Shown piece after piece: positions 9,390-16,519 of a DNA stretch of 64,000 bases; position 1 is the first letter of the stretch; each line of letters begins with the position of its first letter. Location of the stretch: assembly GCA_944390575.1 (NCBI GenBank), contig CALXQJ010000002.1, positions 372,001 to 436,000 on the forward strand, given 5' to 3'. The stretch is from an uncultured Spirochaetota bacterium (GTDB lineage: Bacteria; Spirochaetota; Brachyspiria; Brachyspirales; Brachyspiraceae). Below the pieces are notes generated by a model that did no database searches, had not been told where the DNA came from, and worked only from the letters and a program-made list of their open reading frames with translations. The position numbers and the translations under genes were made by a program.

Positions 9390-11327
9390 TTAGTTATCAC
9401 AACCACAACTGCATTTTAGTATATCTATATTTTTTATATTAGTGTCTAACTCCTTATCAGCTATATTGTATAGTATTCTTAAAGCGTTTAGAACTACTAT
9501 AACTGTTACTCCAGTATCTGCAAAAATAGCAAGCCAAATGTTTGCAATACCAAAAGCTCCAAGTATGATGGTAGCAAATTTTATTAAAAAAGATAATAAT
9601 AGATTTTCTAATACTATAATATGATTTTTTTTAGCAAGTTTTATGATAGTAGATACTTTAGAAGGTTTATCATCCATTATTATAACATCAGCACTTTCTA
9701 TAGCAGCATCAGAACCCAATCCTCCCATAGCAATACCAATATCAGCACGTGCCAAAGAAGGAGCATCATTTATACCATCACCCACAAATACAGAAGACTT
9801 AGAACCATCCATAAGCTCCTCTAGTCTTTCTACTTTCTCTTCAGGTAAACACTCACCCTTAAAATTTTTTATTCCTATTTCATTAGCAAATACAGATACT
9901 CTATCATTATTATCACCACTTATTAAAGATGTTTTTATATTCATAGAGTTTAGTGTATTAATAGCTTCTTTAGTATCATCTTTTATACTATCATCTATTA
10001 AAAGTGAAGCACTATACTCACCGTCTATTGAAATATGAACATTTGCAAGTTTGTTTAAATTTGTTGGTATTTTTATATTGTTTTCTTTTAATAACTCTAT
10101 ATTTCCTATAATAATATTTTTATCTTCTATAATACTAATAGAACCCTTTCCACTAATATCTTTATGTGAACTAATAATACTATCATCTATATTTTTAGAA
10201 TACTTATTTTTATAGTGTTCTACTATAGATATAGCTATTGGGTGAGAAGATCCTGTTTCTGCGTATGCAGAGTATTTTAATAAAGTTTCATCATCATAAA
10301 CACTATTATTAAACACCTCTTTTATGCTAAACTCTCCTTTAGTTAAAGTTCCTGTTTTATCAAAAATAACATTATCTACTTTTGCTAATAAATCTAAAAA
10401 TACACCACCCTTAACCATAATACCAAACTTAGAAGCCCTTCCAATAGATGCAAAATATGTTAAAGGAATTCCTATCATAAAAGCACAAGGACAAGATACT
10501 ACTAATAATGTTAAAGATCTCTCAAACCAAATATTAAGTGTATCTTTTCCATATATAATAGTAGGTATTATAGTAAGAAAAATAGCCCCAAATACCACAA
10601 TAGGAGTATATATACCAGCAAACTTACTTATCACTTTTTCTATTTTAGATTTTCTATTTTGAGACTCTTGAACTAATTTTAGTATTTTTGAAATAGAAGA
10701 TTCAGCATACTCTCTTATTACTGTAGCTTTTAATGTTGTATTTCCATTTATAGTTCCTGCAAGTATTTCATCATCTACCTTTACATCTCTTGGCATACTT
10801 TCACCAGTTAGAGCTTTAGTATCTAAATAGCTTTCTCCTTCATATATAATAGAGTCCATAGGTACTTTTTCATAAGGATTTATTAATATTTTATCTCCTA
10901 TATTAACTTTAGATATATCTACTTTTTCTATACTTCCATTTTCTCTTATTATATTAGCATAATCAGCACGTATAGCCATAAGTGAAGCTATTGTTCTTTT
11001 AGATTTATCAATAGCCATATCCTCAAAATATCCACCAATTCTATAAAATATAAGTATAGCAAGTGCTTCTGTAAACTCGTGAAGTATTATAGCTCCGATT
11101 GTCGCAACACTCATAAGAAAACTTTCTCGCATAAATTTACCGCTAATAAAGTCGTTAAATGCATTCTTAAATACATTGCGTCCTAATATAATATATGGTA
11201 TAGAAAATAGTAAATACTCCTTTATACCATGTATTTTAGTATGAAATTTCCATATTATAGTTAGTATAATAAAACCTAATAATAGTTCTAATAATAGTAG
11301 ATTTCTTTCTTTATTATTCTTTAACAT
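9390..11327 (-). CDS. P1B-type heavy-metal (Zn/Cd) exporting ATPase
   Basis: Pumps divalent metal out of the cytoplasm using ATP. Visible motifs are the membrane Cys-Pro-Cys in 'VSCPCAFMIG' (about 278-280), phosphorylation site DKTGTLT (Asp323), the 'SSHPIA' His-Pro motif and the hinge GDGINDAP. There is no N-terminal HMA metal-binding domain. Instead the protein ends in a Cys-rich tail, KCSCGCDN, a likely metal ligand site. Start: ATG at 11327 is chosen because GGGGGT lies 6 nt upstream; a longer frame reaching 11369 lacks such a site. This start lies 14 nt inside the end of the ArsR-type repressor gene, so the two are translationally coupled. ZntA/CadA type is inferred from the zinc-type regulator next door. 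Confidence 0.9.
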   Translation of the reverse strand: MLKNNKERNLLLLELLLGFIILTIIWKFHTKIHGIKEYLLFSIPYIILGRNVFKNAFNDFISGKFMRESFLMSVATIGAIILHEFTEALAILIFYRIGGYFEDMAIDKSKRTIASLMAIRADYANIIRENGSIEKVDISKVNIGDKILINPYEKVPMDSIIYEGESYLDTKALTGESMPRDVKVDDEILAGTINGNTTLKATVIREYAESSISKILKLVQESQNRKSKIEKVISKFAGIYTPIVVFGAIFLTIIPTIIYGKDTLNIWFERSLTLLVVSCPCAFMIGIPLTYFASIGRASKFGIMVKGGVFLDLLAKVDNVIFDKTGTLTKGEFSIKEVFNNSVYDDETLLKYSAYAETGSSHPIAISIVEHYKNKYSKNIDDSIISSHKDISGKGSISIIEDKNIIIGNIELLKENNIKIPTNLNKLANVHISIDGEYSASLLIDDSIKDDTKEAINTLNSMNIKTSLISGDNNDRVSVFANEIGIKNFKGECLPEEKVERLEELMDGSKSSVFVGDGINDAPSLARADIGIAMGGLGSDAAIESADVIIMDDKPSKVSTIIKLAKKNHIIVLENLLLSFLIKFATIILGAFGIANIWLAIFADTGVTVIVVLNALRILYNIADKELDTNIKNIDILKCSCGCDN

Positions 11328-11682
11328 GTTGATACCCCCAAGAGTATATTTTATATATATGCTTATCATCTAATTTATAAAAAACATGTAGTCCCACTTT
11401 TCTTTTTTTTACAATTCTATTTTGCCATAGCGTTTTTAGATGTTGTGATACTGATGGTTGTTTCATATTTAATAATGATGAAAGTTCATGAACACATAAT
11501 TCTTTTTCTGTTAATGCGAATATTATTTTTAATCTTGTAGGATCAGAAAATGATGAGAAAAAGTTTGCCAATAGTGAAAAATCTTCATCATCTGGTAGAG
11601 TTTTTATTAATGATGATATATTTTCATTTGTAGTATTTACTTCACATTTTTCTTCATCTATAGATAAATCATTATTATTCAT
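11314..11682 (-). CDS. ArsR/SmtB-family metal-sensing repressor, zinc type
   Basis: Winged-helix repressor that leaves its operator when metal binds. The 122-residue protein shows the recognition helix region 'LLNMKQPSVSQHLKTLW' and wing 'GLHVFYKL'. The C-terminal helix carries D-x-H, ten residues, then H-x-x-E ('DKH...HVKE'), exactly the alpha-5 zinc site spacing of SmtB and close to CzrA. The alpha-3 site reads ELCVHEL, keeping one Cys but replacing the second Cys of ArsR/CadC's ELCVCDL with His. It precedes and overlaps the metal ATPase gene, so it most likely controls its own operon through the inverted repeat at 11702-11735. Zinc as effector is inference from the ligand set. Confidence 0.88.
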   Translation of the reverse strand: MNNNDLSIDEEKCEVNTTNENISSLIKTLPDDEDFSLLANFFSSFSDPTRLKIIFALTEKELCVHELSSLLNMKQPSVSQHLKTLWQNRIVKKRKVGLHVFYKLDDKHIYKIYSWGYQHVKE

Positions 11683-11701
11683 ATTTATAAAGCCTTTTTT
11701 G

Positions 11702-11735
11702 TATTACTATATTATAATATAATGATATAGTAATA
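11702..11735. promoter_or_regulatory. inverted repeat, likely operator of the ArsR-type repressor
   Basis: TATTACTATAT (11702-11712) and its exact complement ATATAGTAATA (11725-11735) flank a 12-bp AT-rich centre. The repeat covers the -10 element and predicted start of the arsR promoter, about 20-53 nt before the repressor ATG. AT-rich dyads of this kind are usual ArsR/SmtB operators, but chance dyads are common in such AT-rich DNA. Confidence 0.45.
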
Positions 11736-11750
11736 TATTTATAATTGCAA
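11722..11750 (-). promoter_or_regulatory. sigma-70 type promoter of the arsR-ATPase operon
   Basis: Minus strand TTGCAA (11750-11745) and TATCAT (11727-11722) with a 17-bp spacer. The -10 element sits within the inverted repeat 11702-11735, as expected for an autoregulated repressor gene. Confidence 0.5.
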
Positions 11751-11768
11751 TAGTATAATAAAATATAT

Positions 11769-11797
11769 TTGATTTTAATAGTTTTTTTATTTATAAT
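11769..11797 (+). promoter_or_regulatory. sigma-70 type promoter for the TM2/CsgG-like gene group
   Basis: TTGATT (11769-11774) and TATAAT (11792-11797) are 17 bp apart, 32 bp before the ATG at 11830. It would drive the TM2, CsgG-like and following exported-protein genes, which are separated by 12 bp and 1 bp. Confidence 0.6.
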
Positions 11798-11829
11798 TAA
11801 GCGAATGTATATTTAGGAGTTTGTGTTTT

Positions 11830-12069
11830 ATGGAGAATAATAATACTTATATTTATTTAGAGAATTCAGAAATATCAGACAGAAGCTGGATAGTAACTTT
11901 ATTACTTGCAATTTTTCTTCCAGTTCATAGATTTTATGTAGGTAGAATATGGACTGGAATTTTTTATTGGCTTACAGGGGGCTTATTTGGTCTTTGGTAT
12001 ATTTTTGATATAGTTTTAATTTTATTAGATAAGTTTACTGATAAGTATGGAAGAAAATTAAAAAAATAA
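11830..12069 (+). CDS. TM2-domain membrane protein
   Basis: Small 79-residue protein with a TM2 domain: two membrane helices joined by a short turn, 'LLAIFLPVHRFYVGRIWTG' and 'GGLFGLWYIFDIVLILLDKF', including the typical H-R-F-Y-x-G and W-Y-I-x-D signatures. TM2 proteins are widespread with no defined biochemical role. The ATG at 11830 is preferred: AGGAGT ends 9 nt upstream, whereas a TTG nine bases earlier directly abuts that site and cannot be used. It is the first gene of a probable three-gene unit with the CsgG-like gene 12 bp downstream. Confidence 0.75.
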   Translation: MENNNTYIYLENSEISDRSWIVTLLLAIFLPVHRFYVGRIWTGIFYWLTGGLFGLWYIFDIVLILLDKFTDKYGRKLKK

Positions 12070-12081
12070 TGCTATATTTTA

Positions 12082-13521
12082 ATGAAGAAAATCTTTTTAT
12101 GTTTTTTTATCTTAAATTTGACTCTATTTTCTCAAACAATATCTGATAGGTATGTAAAGGAGAATGTTGCTGTTTATCCATTTGAAGATGAAACTTCAAA
12201 AGATTTATCTTCAAAACTTACTATTCTTGTAGAAAACTCATTAACAAGATTAAATAGATTCAACTTAGTAGACAGAAGAAATTTAGATAAATATTTAAAA
12301 GAATTAGAACTACAATTAGCAGGAATTACAGATAAAGAAGTAATAGAAGTAGGTAAAATATACGGATATAATAAAGCAATAACAGGTACTATAACCTACG
12401 CTGATACCACTTTCGACTATGATAATTATGATGGGACTGGAACTATATATGGTAAAGTGGATCTGGTATTACATATAGTTGATGTTTCTACTACTAAAAT
12501 ATTATACTCATCTAAGATAACTGGTCTTAGCTATTATAGTGTAAATAGATATCCTAATAAAACATTAAGAGATGCTGCTTTGAGTGCTGCTTTAGAGGAT
12601 TTAGCTAAGAAAGTTAGTATGAAGATGAGAGATATATTTAAGATAGAGATAAAGATATCGTCTATCAATGATGGAAATATTGTACTTCTTGCTGGGTTTG
12701 ATCATGGAATCAGTAAAAATACAAGATTTAAGGTATACTCTAAGGGTAGTGATATTACTTTAGATAATGGTGTTGTTATAAAGGGAGGATATAAAGAGAA
12801 GGGTAGTCTTAAAGTTAAGGAAATAGGAAATGAGTATACTTTGGCTAGTGTTTCTAGGGGTAAAAATATATCTGTTGGTGATATTGCTCGGGAGTTTTAT
12901 GTTGGAAATTTTGTATTGGGGTTAAATTTATACTATTCTTCTTATAATTTAAAGGAAACAAAACAAACTTATAAAAGCTCTGTATCTACTGGTACATTTA
13001 ATGTAGATGTATCTAAAAATGATTTTAGTTTGGGAATACACTTTAAGACTGGATATAATATAGGTATGTTTACACCTAATTTTAGTTTTGGTATATTATT
13101 TGGAGACTTTTTTAAGAGTAGTTATGGTTTTGAGAATAGATTTAATGTTGATATTAATTTTGATATATATCAAGAAATAGTTCAGGCTACTATAATACCA
13201 TATATTGCTATAGCATTTACACAGACTCAAGTTGGTTATATTAGTGGGGGAGATTATTATTTTGATAATAATTATTATATATCAAATGGTTCTAAGATTT
13301 ATTCTACAGATTTACTACTTGGTATTGGAATTTTAGCTGATATTAAGTATAATATTACTGATGTTTTTGGAGTTGATTTTGCTATAGGGTATAGACTATA
13401 TACTGATAATATTAATATAGAGTATTCTCATAATGGTAATAGCTTACAACTAAAAGACAGTATTAAATTTCTTAATCTTACAGGATTTGAATTTTCTCTT
13501 GGAGTATATAGGGTTATATAA
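12082..13521 (+). CDS. exported protein with CsgG-like N-terminal domain and barrel-like C-terminus
   Basis: The 479-residue protein has a Sec signal peptide (residues 1-19, ending 'LTLFSQT'; no lipobox Cys). Residues about 25-190 resemble the CsgG/FlgT-N type periplasmic fold: 'NVAVYPFEDETSKDLSSKL' and 'LVDRRNLDKYLKELELQ', followed by 'GKIYGYNKAITGTITYADT'. A central domain with 'GNIVLLAGFDHGISKNTRF' recalls CsgG-associated folds. From about residue 280 the sequence alternates aromatic and polar residues and ends on 'GVYRVI', suggesting outer-membrane beta strands. It probably sits in the periplasm or outer membrane. Export role is inference; no curli genes are present. Confidence 0.6.
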   Translation: MKKIFLCFFILNLTLFSQTISDRYVKENVAVYPFEDETSKDLSSKLTILVENSLTRLNRFNLVDRRNLDKYLKELELQLAGITDKEVIEVGKIYGYNKAITGTITYADTTFDYDNYDGTGTIYGKVDLVLHIVDVSTTKILYSSKITGLSYYSVNRYPNKTLRDAALSAALEDLAKKVSMKMRDIFKIEIKISSINDGNIVLLAGFDHGISKNTRFKVYSKGSDITLDNGVVIKGGYKEKGSLKVKEIGNEYTLASVSRGKNISVGDIAREFYVGNFVLGLNLYYSSYNLKETKQTYKSSVSTGTFNVDVSKNDFSLGIHFKTGYNIGMFTPNFSFGILFGDFFKSSYGFENRFNVDINFDIYQEIVQATIIPYIAIAFTQTQVGYISGGDYYFDNNYYISNGSKIYSTDLLLGIGILADIKYNITDVFGVDFAIGYRLYTDNINIEYSHNGNSLQLKDSIKFLNLTGFEFSLGVYRVI

Positions 13522-13522
13522 A

Positions 13523-14113
13523 ATGAAGTATTATTTTTTATTAATTTTTGTACTTTTTCAGTCTTTTCTTTATTGTGACTTTTATTTTTCTGATGTAGAG
13601 AAAGAACGTGGCAATAAAAAAGCAAAGCCAGATATTGTAGAAAAGAATTATCAATTAAGATCTACATATGAAGTAAATACAAATGATAATCATTTATATT
13701 TTGATTTACAAGGTACTAATATTCTTAGAAGTAGAGGAGTATTACCTTCTCAGGTAGCAGAGCCTACTCAAGTTAAGAGTGATCCTTTTAGATATACTGA
13801 GGTTAGTTTTTTTATTACAGCACTTTTATCATATAGTTATGTATCTCTTTTGGTATTTGGTGTTAATACCTTAGAAAATTCTACAATACAACCATCACCA
13901 ACAGGTAGTGGACGATATAAAACACTCTGGGCATCTTCTACTTTTTTTGAAATAACAGCAGGAGTTATGACTGGTATTGCTGTTGCTTATGATTCTTATC
14001 AGCGTGTATTTGGAAATAAGTCAGAAGATAGTTTAAGCTTTAATGTTCTTCCTTATTATGATCCTTTTACTAAAGATGGTGGAGCTTTATTTAGTTTAAG
14101 CTATAGTTATTAA
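13523..14113 (+). CDS. exported protein of unknown function
   Basis: No family recognised. The 196-residue product opens with 'MKYYFLLIFVLFQSFLYC', a signal peptide that may end near Cys18. A lipoprotein-style cleavage is conceivable but the lipobox is poor. A hydrophobic stretch near residues 90-110 and another near 135-155 could be strands or helices, and the last residues 'LFSLSYSY' resemble an outer-membrane strand. The ATG at 13523 lies one base after the stop of the CsgG-like gene, so the two are translationally linked; a longer frame upstream is ignored because the signal peptide begins here. The 3' end overlaps the convergent DivIC-like gene by 4 nt. Confidence 0.55.
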   Translation: MKYYFLLIFVLFQSFLYCDFYFSDVEKERGNKKAKPDIVEKNYQLRSTYEVNTNDNHLYFDLQGTNILRSRGVLPSQVAEPTQVKSDPFRYTEVSFFITALLSYSYVSLLVFGVNTLENSTIQPSPTGSGRYKTLWASSTFFEITAGVMTGIAVAYDSYQRVFGNKSEDSLSFNVLPYYDPFTKDGGALFSLSYSY

Positions 14114-14580
14114 GAATGTTTTATTAATTGATGTTTTCTTGTTATTAAAATATAGAAAGCAAAACATATAGTTATTAGTATTGCTATTGCTATTAGAGCT
14201 TTTACATTTATATAGTTTTCAGAACTACTTTTATCAGTATATTCAACATCTTCTTTTTTGTTGTTATATATGTTTATATCACTTTTTTCATCTCTGATTA
14301 TTTTAATAATTTTTTCATTTTTACTTGTATCTAAGTATCCAAATGTTTTTGCATATGATAATATGTATTCTCTATCATTTTTTAATCTATCTATTTTTGT
14401 AGTAAGTTGCATTTTTCTTCTATTAAGTTCTTCTATTTTTTCTTTTTTTAATTCTAATGCTTTTTCTTTTTCTTTAAGAGAGATTAAACTTTTTTGAGTA
14501 AAAAATACTACAGTAGCTATTATAGTTGCTATCACTATAATATAGAAGATACTAGCTTTTAGTCTATAATTAAAATACAT
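14110..14580 (-). CDS. FtsB/DivIC-like membrane coiled-coil protein
   Basis: Septum-formation initiator-like architecture: a membrane helix (about residues 9-29), a Lys/Glu coiled coil (about 33-70), then 'DREYILSYAKTFGYL', matching the 'E.iA...lGyv' end of FtsB/DivIC. Those proteins bridge the division complex in the periplasm. This one is longer (156 residues) and has a second hydrophobic helix near the C-terminus (about 123-145), which is not typical. AAGG lies shortly upstream of the ATG. It stands alone between convergent and divergent neighbours. Division role is inferred from architecture only. Confidence 0.5.
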   Translation of the reverse strand: MYFNYRLKASIFYIIVIATIIATVVFFTQKSLISLKEKEKALELKKEKIEELNRRKMQLTTKIDRLKNDREYILSYAKTFGYLDTSKNEKIIKIIRDEKSDINIYNNKKEDVEYTDKSSSENYINVKALIAIAILITICFAFYILITRKHQLIKHS

Positions 14581-14658
14581 AATTACGCCTTATTTATTAT
14601 AGACATTATTATCGTAATAAGAATTTTAAAATTAAATATTAGTTGTTTTTTAATATCT

Positions 14659-15357
14659 TTATGCTAAAGATAGGGCTATTTCCATCATATTTGTAAAAGT
14701 TTGCTCTCTTTCTTTTGTAGTAGAGTTTTCTCCTGTCACTAAAGAATCAGAAATAGTAGAAATACAAAGAGCATTTGCATTTAGAAATGAAGCATTCATA
14801 TATAAAGCAGCAGCTTCCATTTCAACAGCAATAACATTCATTTTAGCCCATTTTAAAGTATCATTGCTTGCTGTATAAAAAGTATCAGAAGATAGAATAT
14901 TTCCAACACTATATTTTATATTCATATTTTTAGCTTTTTCTACTGCTTTTGTTAATAATTCATAACTTGCAATAGGAGCAAATGTTCCTGGTAGTTCATA
15001 TTGTGATGCATAATTAGAATTTGTACAAGCTCCCATAGCAATAACAACATCTCCAATATTTAAATAGTCTACCAAAGCACCAGCAGTACCAACTCTAATT
15101 ATATTCTTACAATCAAAAAACTTTATAAGCTCATAAGAATATATTCCACAAGAAGGCATACCCATACCACTACCTTGCACAGAAACTCTTTTTCCCTTAT
15201 ATGTTCCAGTAAATCCAAGCATATTACGTACAGAATTATACTGAACTACATTTTCTAAAAAAGTATCAGCTATAAATTTAGCCCTTAGAGGATCTCCAGG
15301 TAATAATACAGTTTCAGCAATATCACCTTTATTAGAATTAATATGTGCAGTAGCCAT
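14659..15357 (-). CDS. deoD: purine-nucleoside phosphorylase DeoD
   Basis: Cytoplasmic phosphorolysis of purine (deoxy)nucleosides to base and (deoxy)ribose-1-phosphate. The 232-residue length and blocks are those of hexameric DeoD: 'AETVLLPGDPLRAKFIA' near the start (phosphate-binding Gly-Asp-Pro), 'QGSGMGMPSCGIYSYEL' and 'RVGTAGAL', then 'NVIAVEMEAAALY' with the ribose-binding Glu, and 'ISDSLVTGE' with the base-contacting Asp. GGGGG precedes the ATG. It is 18 bp downstream of the HAD-phosphatase gene, forming a probable two-gene nucleoside/phosphate salvage unit. Confidence 0.95.
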   Translation of the reverse strand: MATAHINSNKGDIAETVLLPGDPLRAKFIADTFLENVVQYNSVRNMLGFTGTYKGKRVSVQGSGMGMPSCGIYSYELIKFFDCKNIIRVGTAGALVDYLNIGDVVIAMGACTNSNYASQYELPGTFAPIASYELLTKAVEKAKNMNIKYSVGNILSSDTFYTASNDTLKWAKMNVIAVEMEAAALYMNASFLNANALCISTISDSLVTGENSTTKEREQTFTNMMEIALSLA

Positions 15358-15375
15358 ATTGATAGCCCCCTAATA

Positions 15376-16158
15376 TTAATTTATTTTTTCTAATCTTTCT
15401 AAATCTATATCTGCAACAGAATTAAATACAAAATTAGGTCTATAAGGAAACTCTTTTAGCATTTCTTGAGTTGTTACTCCAGAAAGTACAAGGCAAGTTT
15501 TCATACCAGCTCCAAGCCCCCCAAGAATATCAGTATCCATTCTGTCTCCTATCATAACAGTATCAGCACTATGAGCAGATATTTTATTTTTTGCAATAGA
15601 CATCATAACAGGATTAGGTTTTCCTACAATATAAGGTTTCTTTCCAGTAGCAGTCTCTATAGCAGAAAGTATAGGTCCTACAGCAGGTATAAGCTCTCCA
15701 TTAGGAGCAGGATCTGTAATATCAGGATTAGCCCCTATAAATCTCGCCCCTTTATTTATCAAAGATACTGCTTTTTTTAGCATATCATAATTAAAAGCAG
15801 CAGTTTTACCAACAACCACATAATCAGGGTTATTTTCATCTATACTATATCCAACATTATATAATTCGCTAACAAGCCCACCAGTACCAATAACATAAGC
15901 AGTACCTTTTTCTTTTTGTGTATGTAAAAATATTGCTGTAGCTTGTGCTGCTGTGAAAAAATGTTCTGGTTTTAATCCATCTACACCTAAACTTTGTAGT
16001 TTTCTTTGTAGATCTATAGGAGTTTGTTCTGCATTATTTGTTAAAAATATAAATGGAATATTATTTTCTAATAAATTGTATATAAACTCTTTGGCACCTG
16101 GTATTAAATTATTACCTCTATATATAACGCCGTCCATATCTGATATTATATTAATCAT
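15376..16158 (-). CDS. HAD-IIA family sugar/nucleotide phosphatase (NagD-like)
   Basis: HAD hydrolase of the NagD/PNPase type that removes phosphate from small sugar phosphates or nucleotides. Motif I DMDGVIYRG near residues 7-15 holds the nucleophile Asp. Motif II is in 'PFIFLTNNAEQ', the cap C2 domain lies in the middle, and motifs III/IV are 'GKPNPVM' and 'MIGDRMDTDILGGLGAGM'. About 260 residues, as in the family. The ATG at 16158 is chosen because GAGGG stands 8 nt upstream; an ATG 15 bases earlier lacks a site. It leads into deoD, suggesting a role in nucleoside or ribose-phosphate turnover (inference). Confidence 0.85.
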   Translation of the reverse strand: MINIISDMDGVIYRGNNLIPGAKEFIYNLLENNIPFIFLTNNAEQTPIDLQRKLQSLGVDGLKPEHFFTAAQATAIFLHTQKEKGTAYVIGTGGLVSELYNVGYSIDENNPDYVVVGKTAAFNYDMLKKAVSLINKGARFIGANPDITDPAPNGELIPAVGPILSAIETATGKKPYIVGKPNPVMMSIAKNKISAHSADTVMIGDRMDTDILGGLGAGMKTCLVLSGVTTQEMLKEFPYRPNFVFNSVADIDLERLEKIN

Positions 16159-16385
16159 ATTTTCTACCCTCATTATTAAATTATAGGATAATATATATAT
16201 TTTTTATTATCAAAAAAGTATTCCTTATATTTGTATAGGGTTACTTCACTGATGATTTTATAATTATATAGAAAAAAGTCAATTATTAAATTTTAATAAA
16301 AGTTATTTATAAATATTTGTTTTTATTTAGATGTTTATGAATATTTAAAATATTTTTTAGTTGTTAAAATATTTTAAATTTATGA

Positions 16386-16414
16386 TTGACAAAATTAATT
16401 ATGTAAACTAATAT
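16386..16414 (+). promoter_or_regulatory. sigma-70 type promoter upstream of fliF
   Basis: TTGACA (16386-16391) and TAATAT (16409-16414) with a 17-bp spacer. The spacer ends in ATTATGTAAAC and a second copy lies just past the -10. It sits in a 361-bp gene-free stretch (16159-16519); I see no gene in its AT-rich left part (16159-16385). Confidence 0.55.
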
Positions 16415-16430
16415 AAAAAATTATGTAAAC
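16398..16430. promoter_or_regulatory. two direct copies of the ATTATGTAAAC box
   Basis: Identical ATTATGTAAAC copies at 16398-16408 and 16420-16430 are spaced 22 bp start to start, about two helical turns. One fills the end of the promoter spacer, the other covers the expected transcription start. This is the layout of an operator and matches the boxes at 4111-4139 and elsewhere. Confidence 0.55.
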
Positions 16431-16454
16431 TATCTAAATATTTATTTTTTTTGA

Positions 16455-16481
16455 TAAAGTAAACATAACAATAGCCGATAA
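16455..16481 (+). promoter_or_regulatory. sigma-28 (FliA) type promoter for the fliF operon
   Basis: TAAAGTAA (16455-16462), 11 bp, then GCCGATAA (16474-16481): nearly the textbook FliA promoter TAAAGTTT-N11-GCCGATAA. Transcription would start near 16488, about 30 nt before the fliF ATG. The sigma factor gene itself is at 59344-60156. Confidence 0.75.
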
Positions 16482-16519
16482 ACTATAAAGACAACTTTTA
16501 AGTAGGTGGTATTCTAACT

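Noticed and set aside
11328-11369. Longer N-terminus for the metal ATPase
   Set aside because: It would lie deeper in the repressor gene with no binding site; GGGGGT marks ATG 11327.
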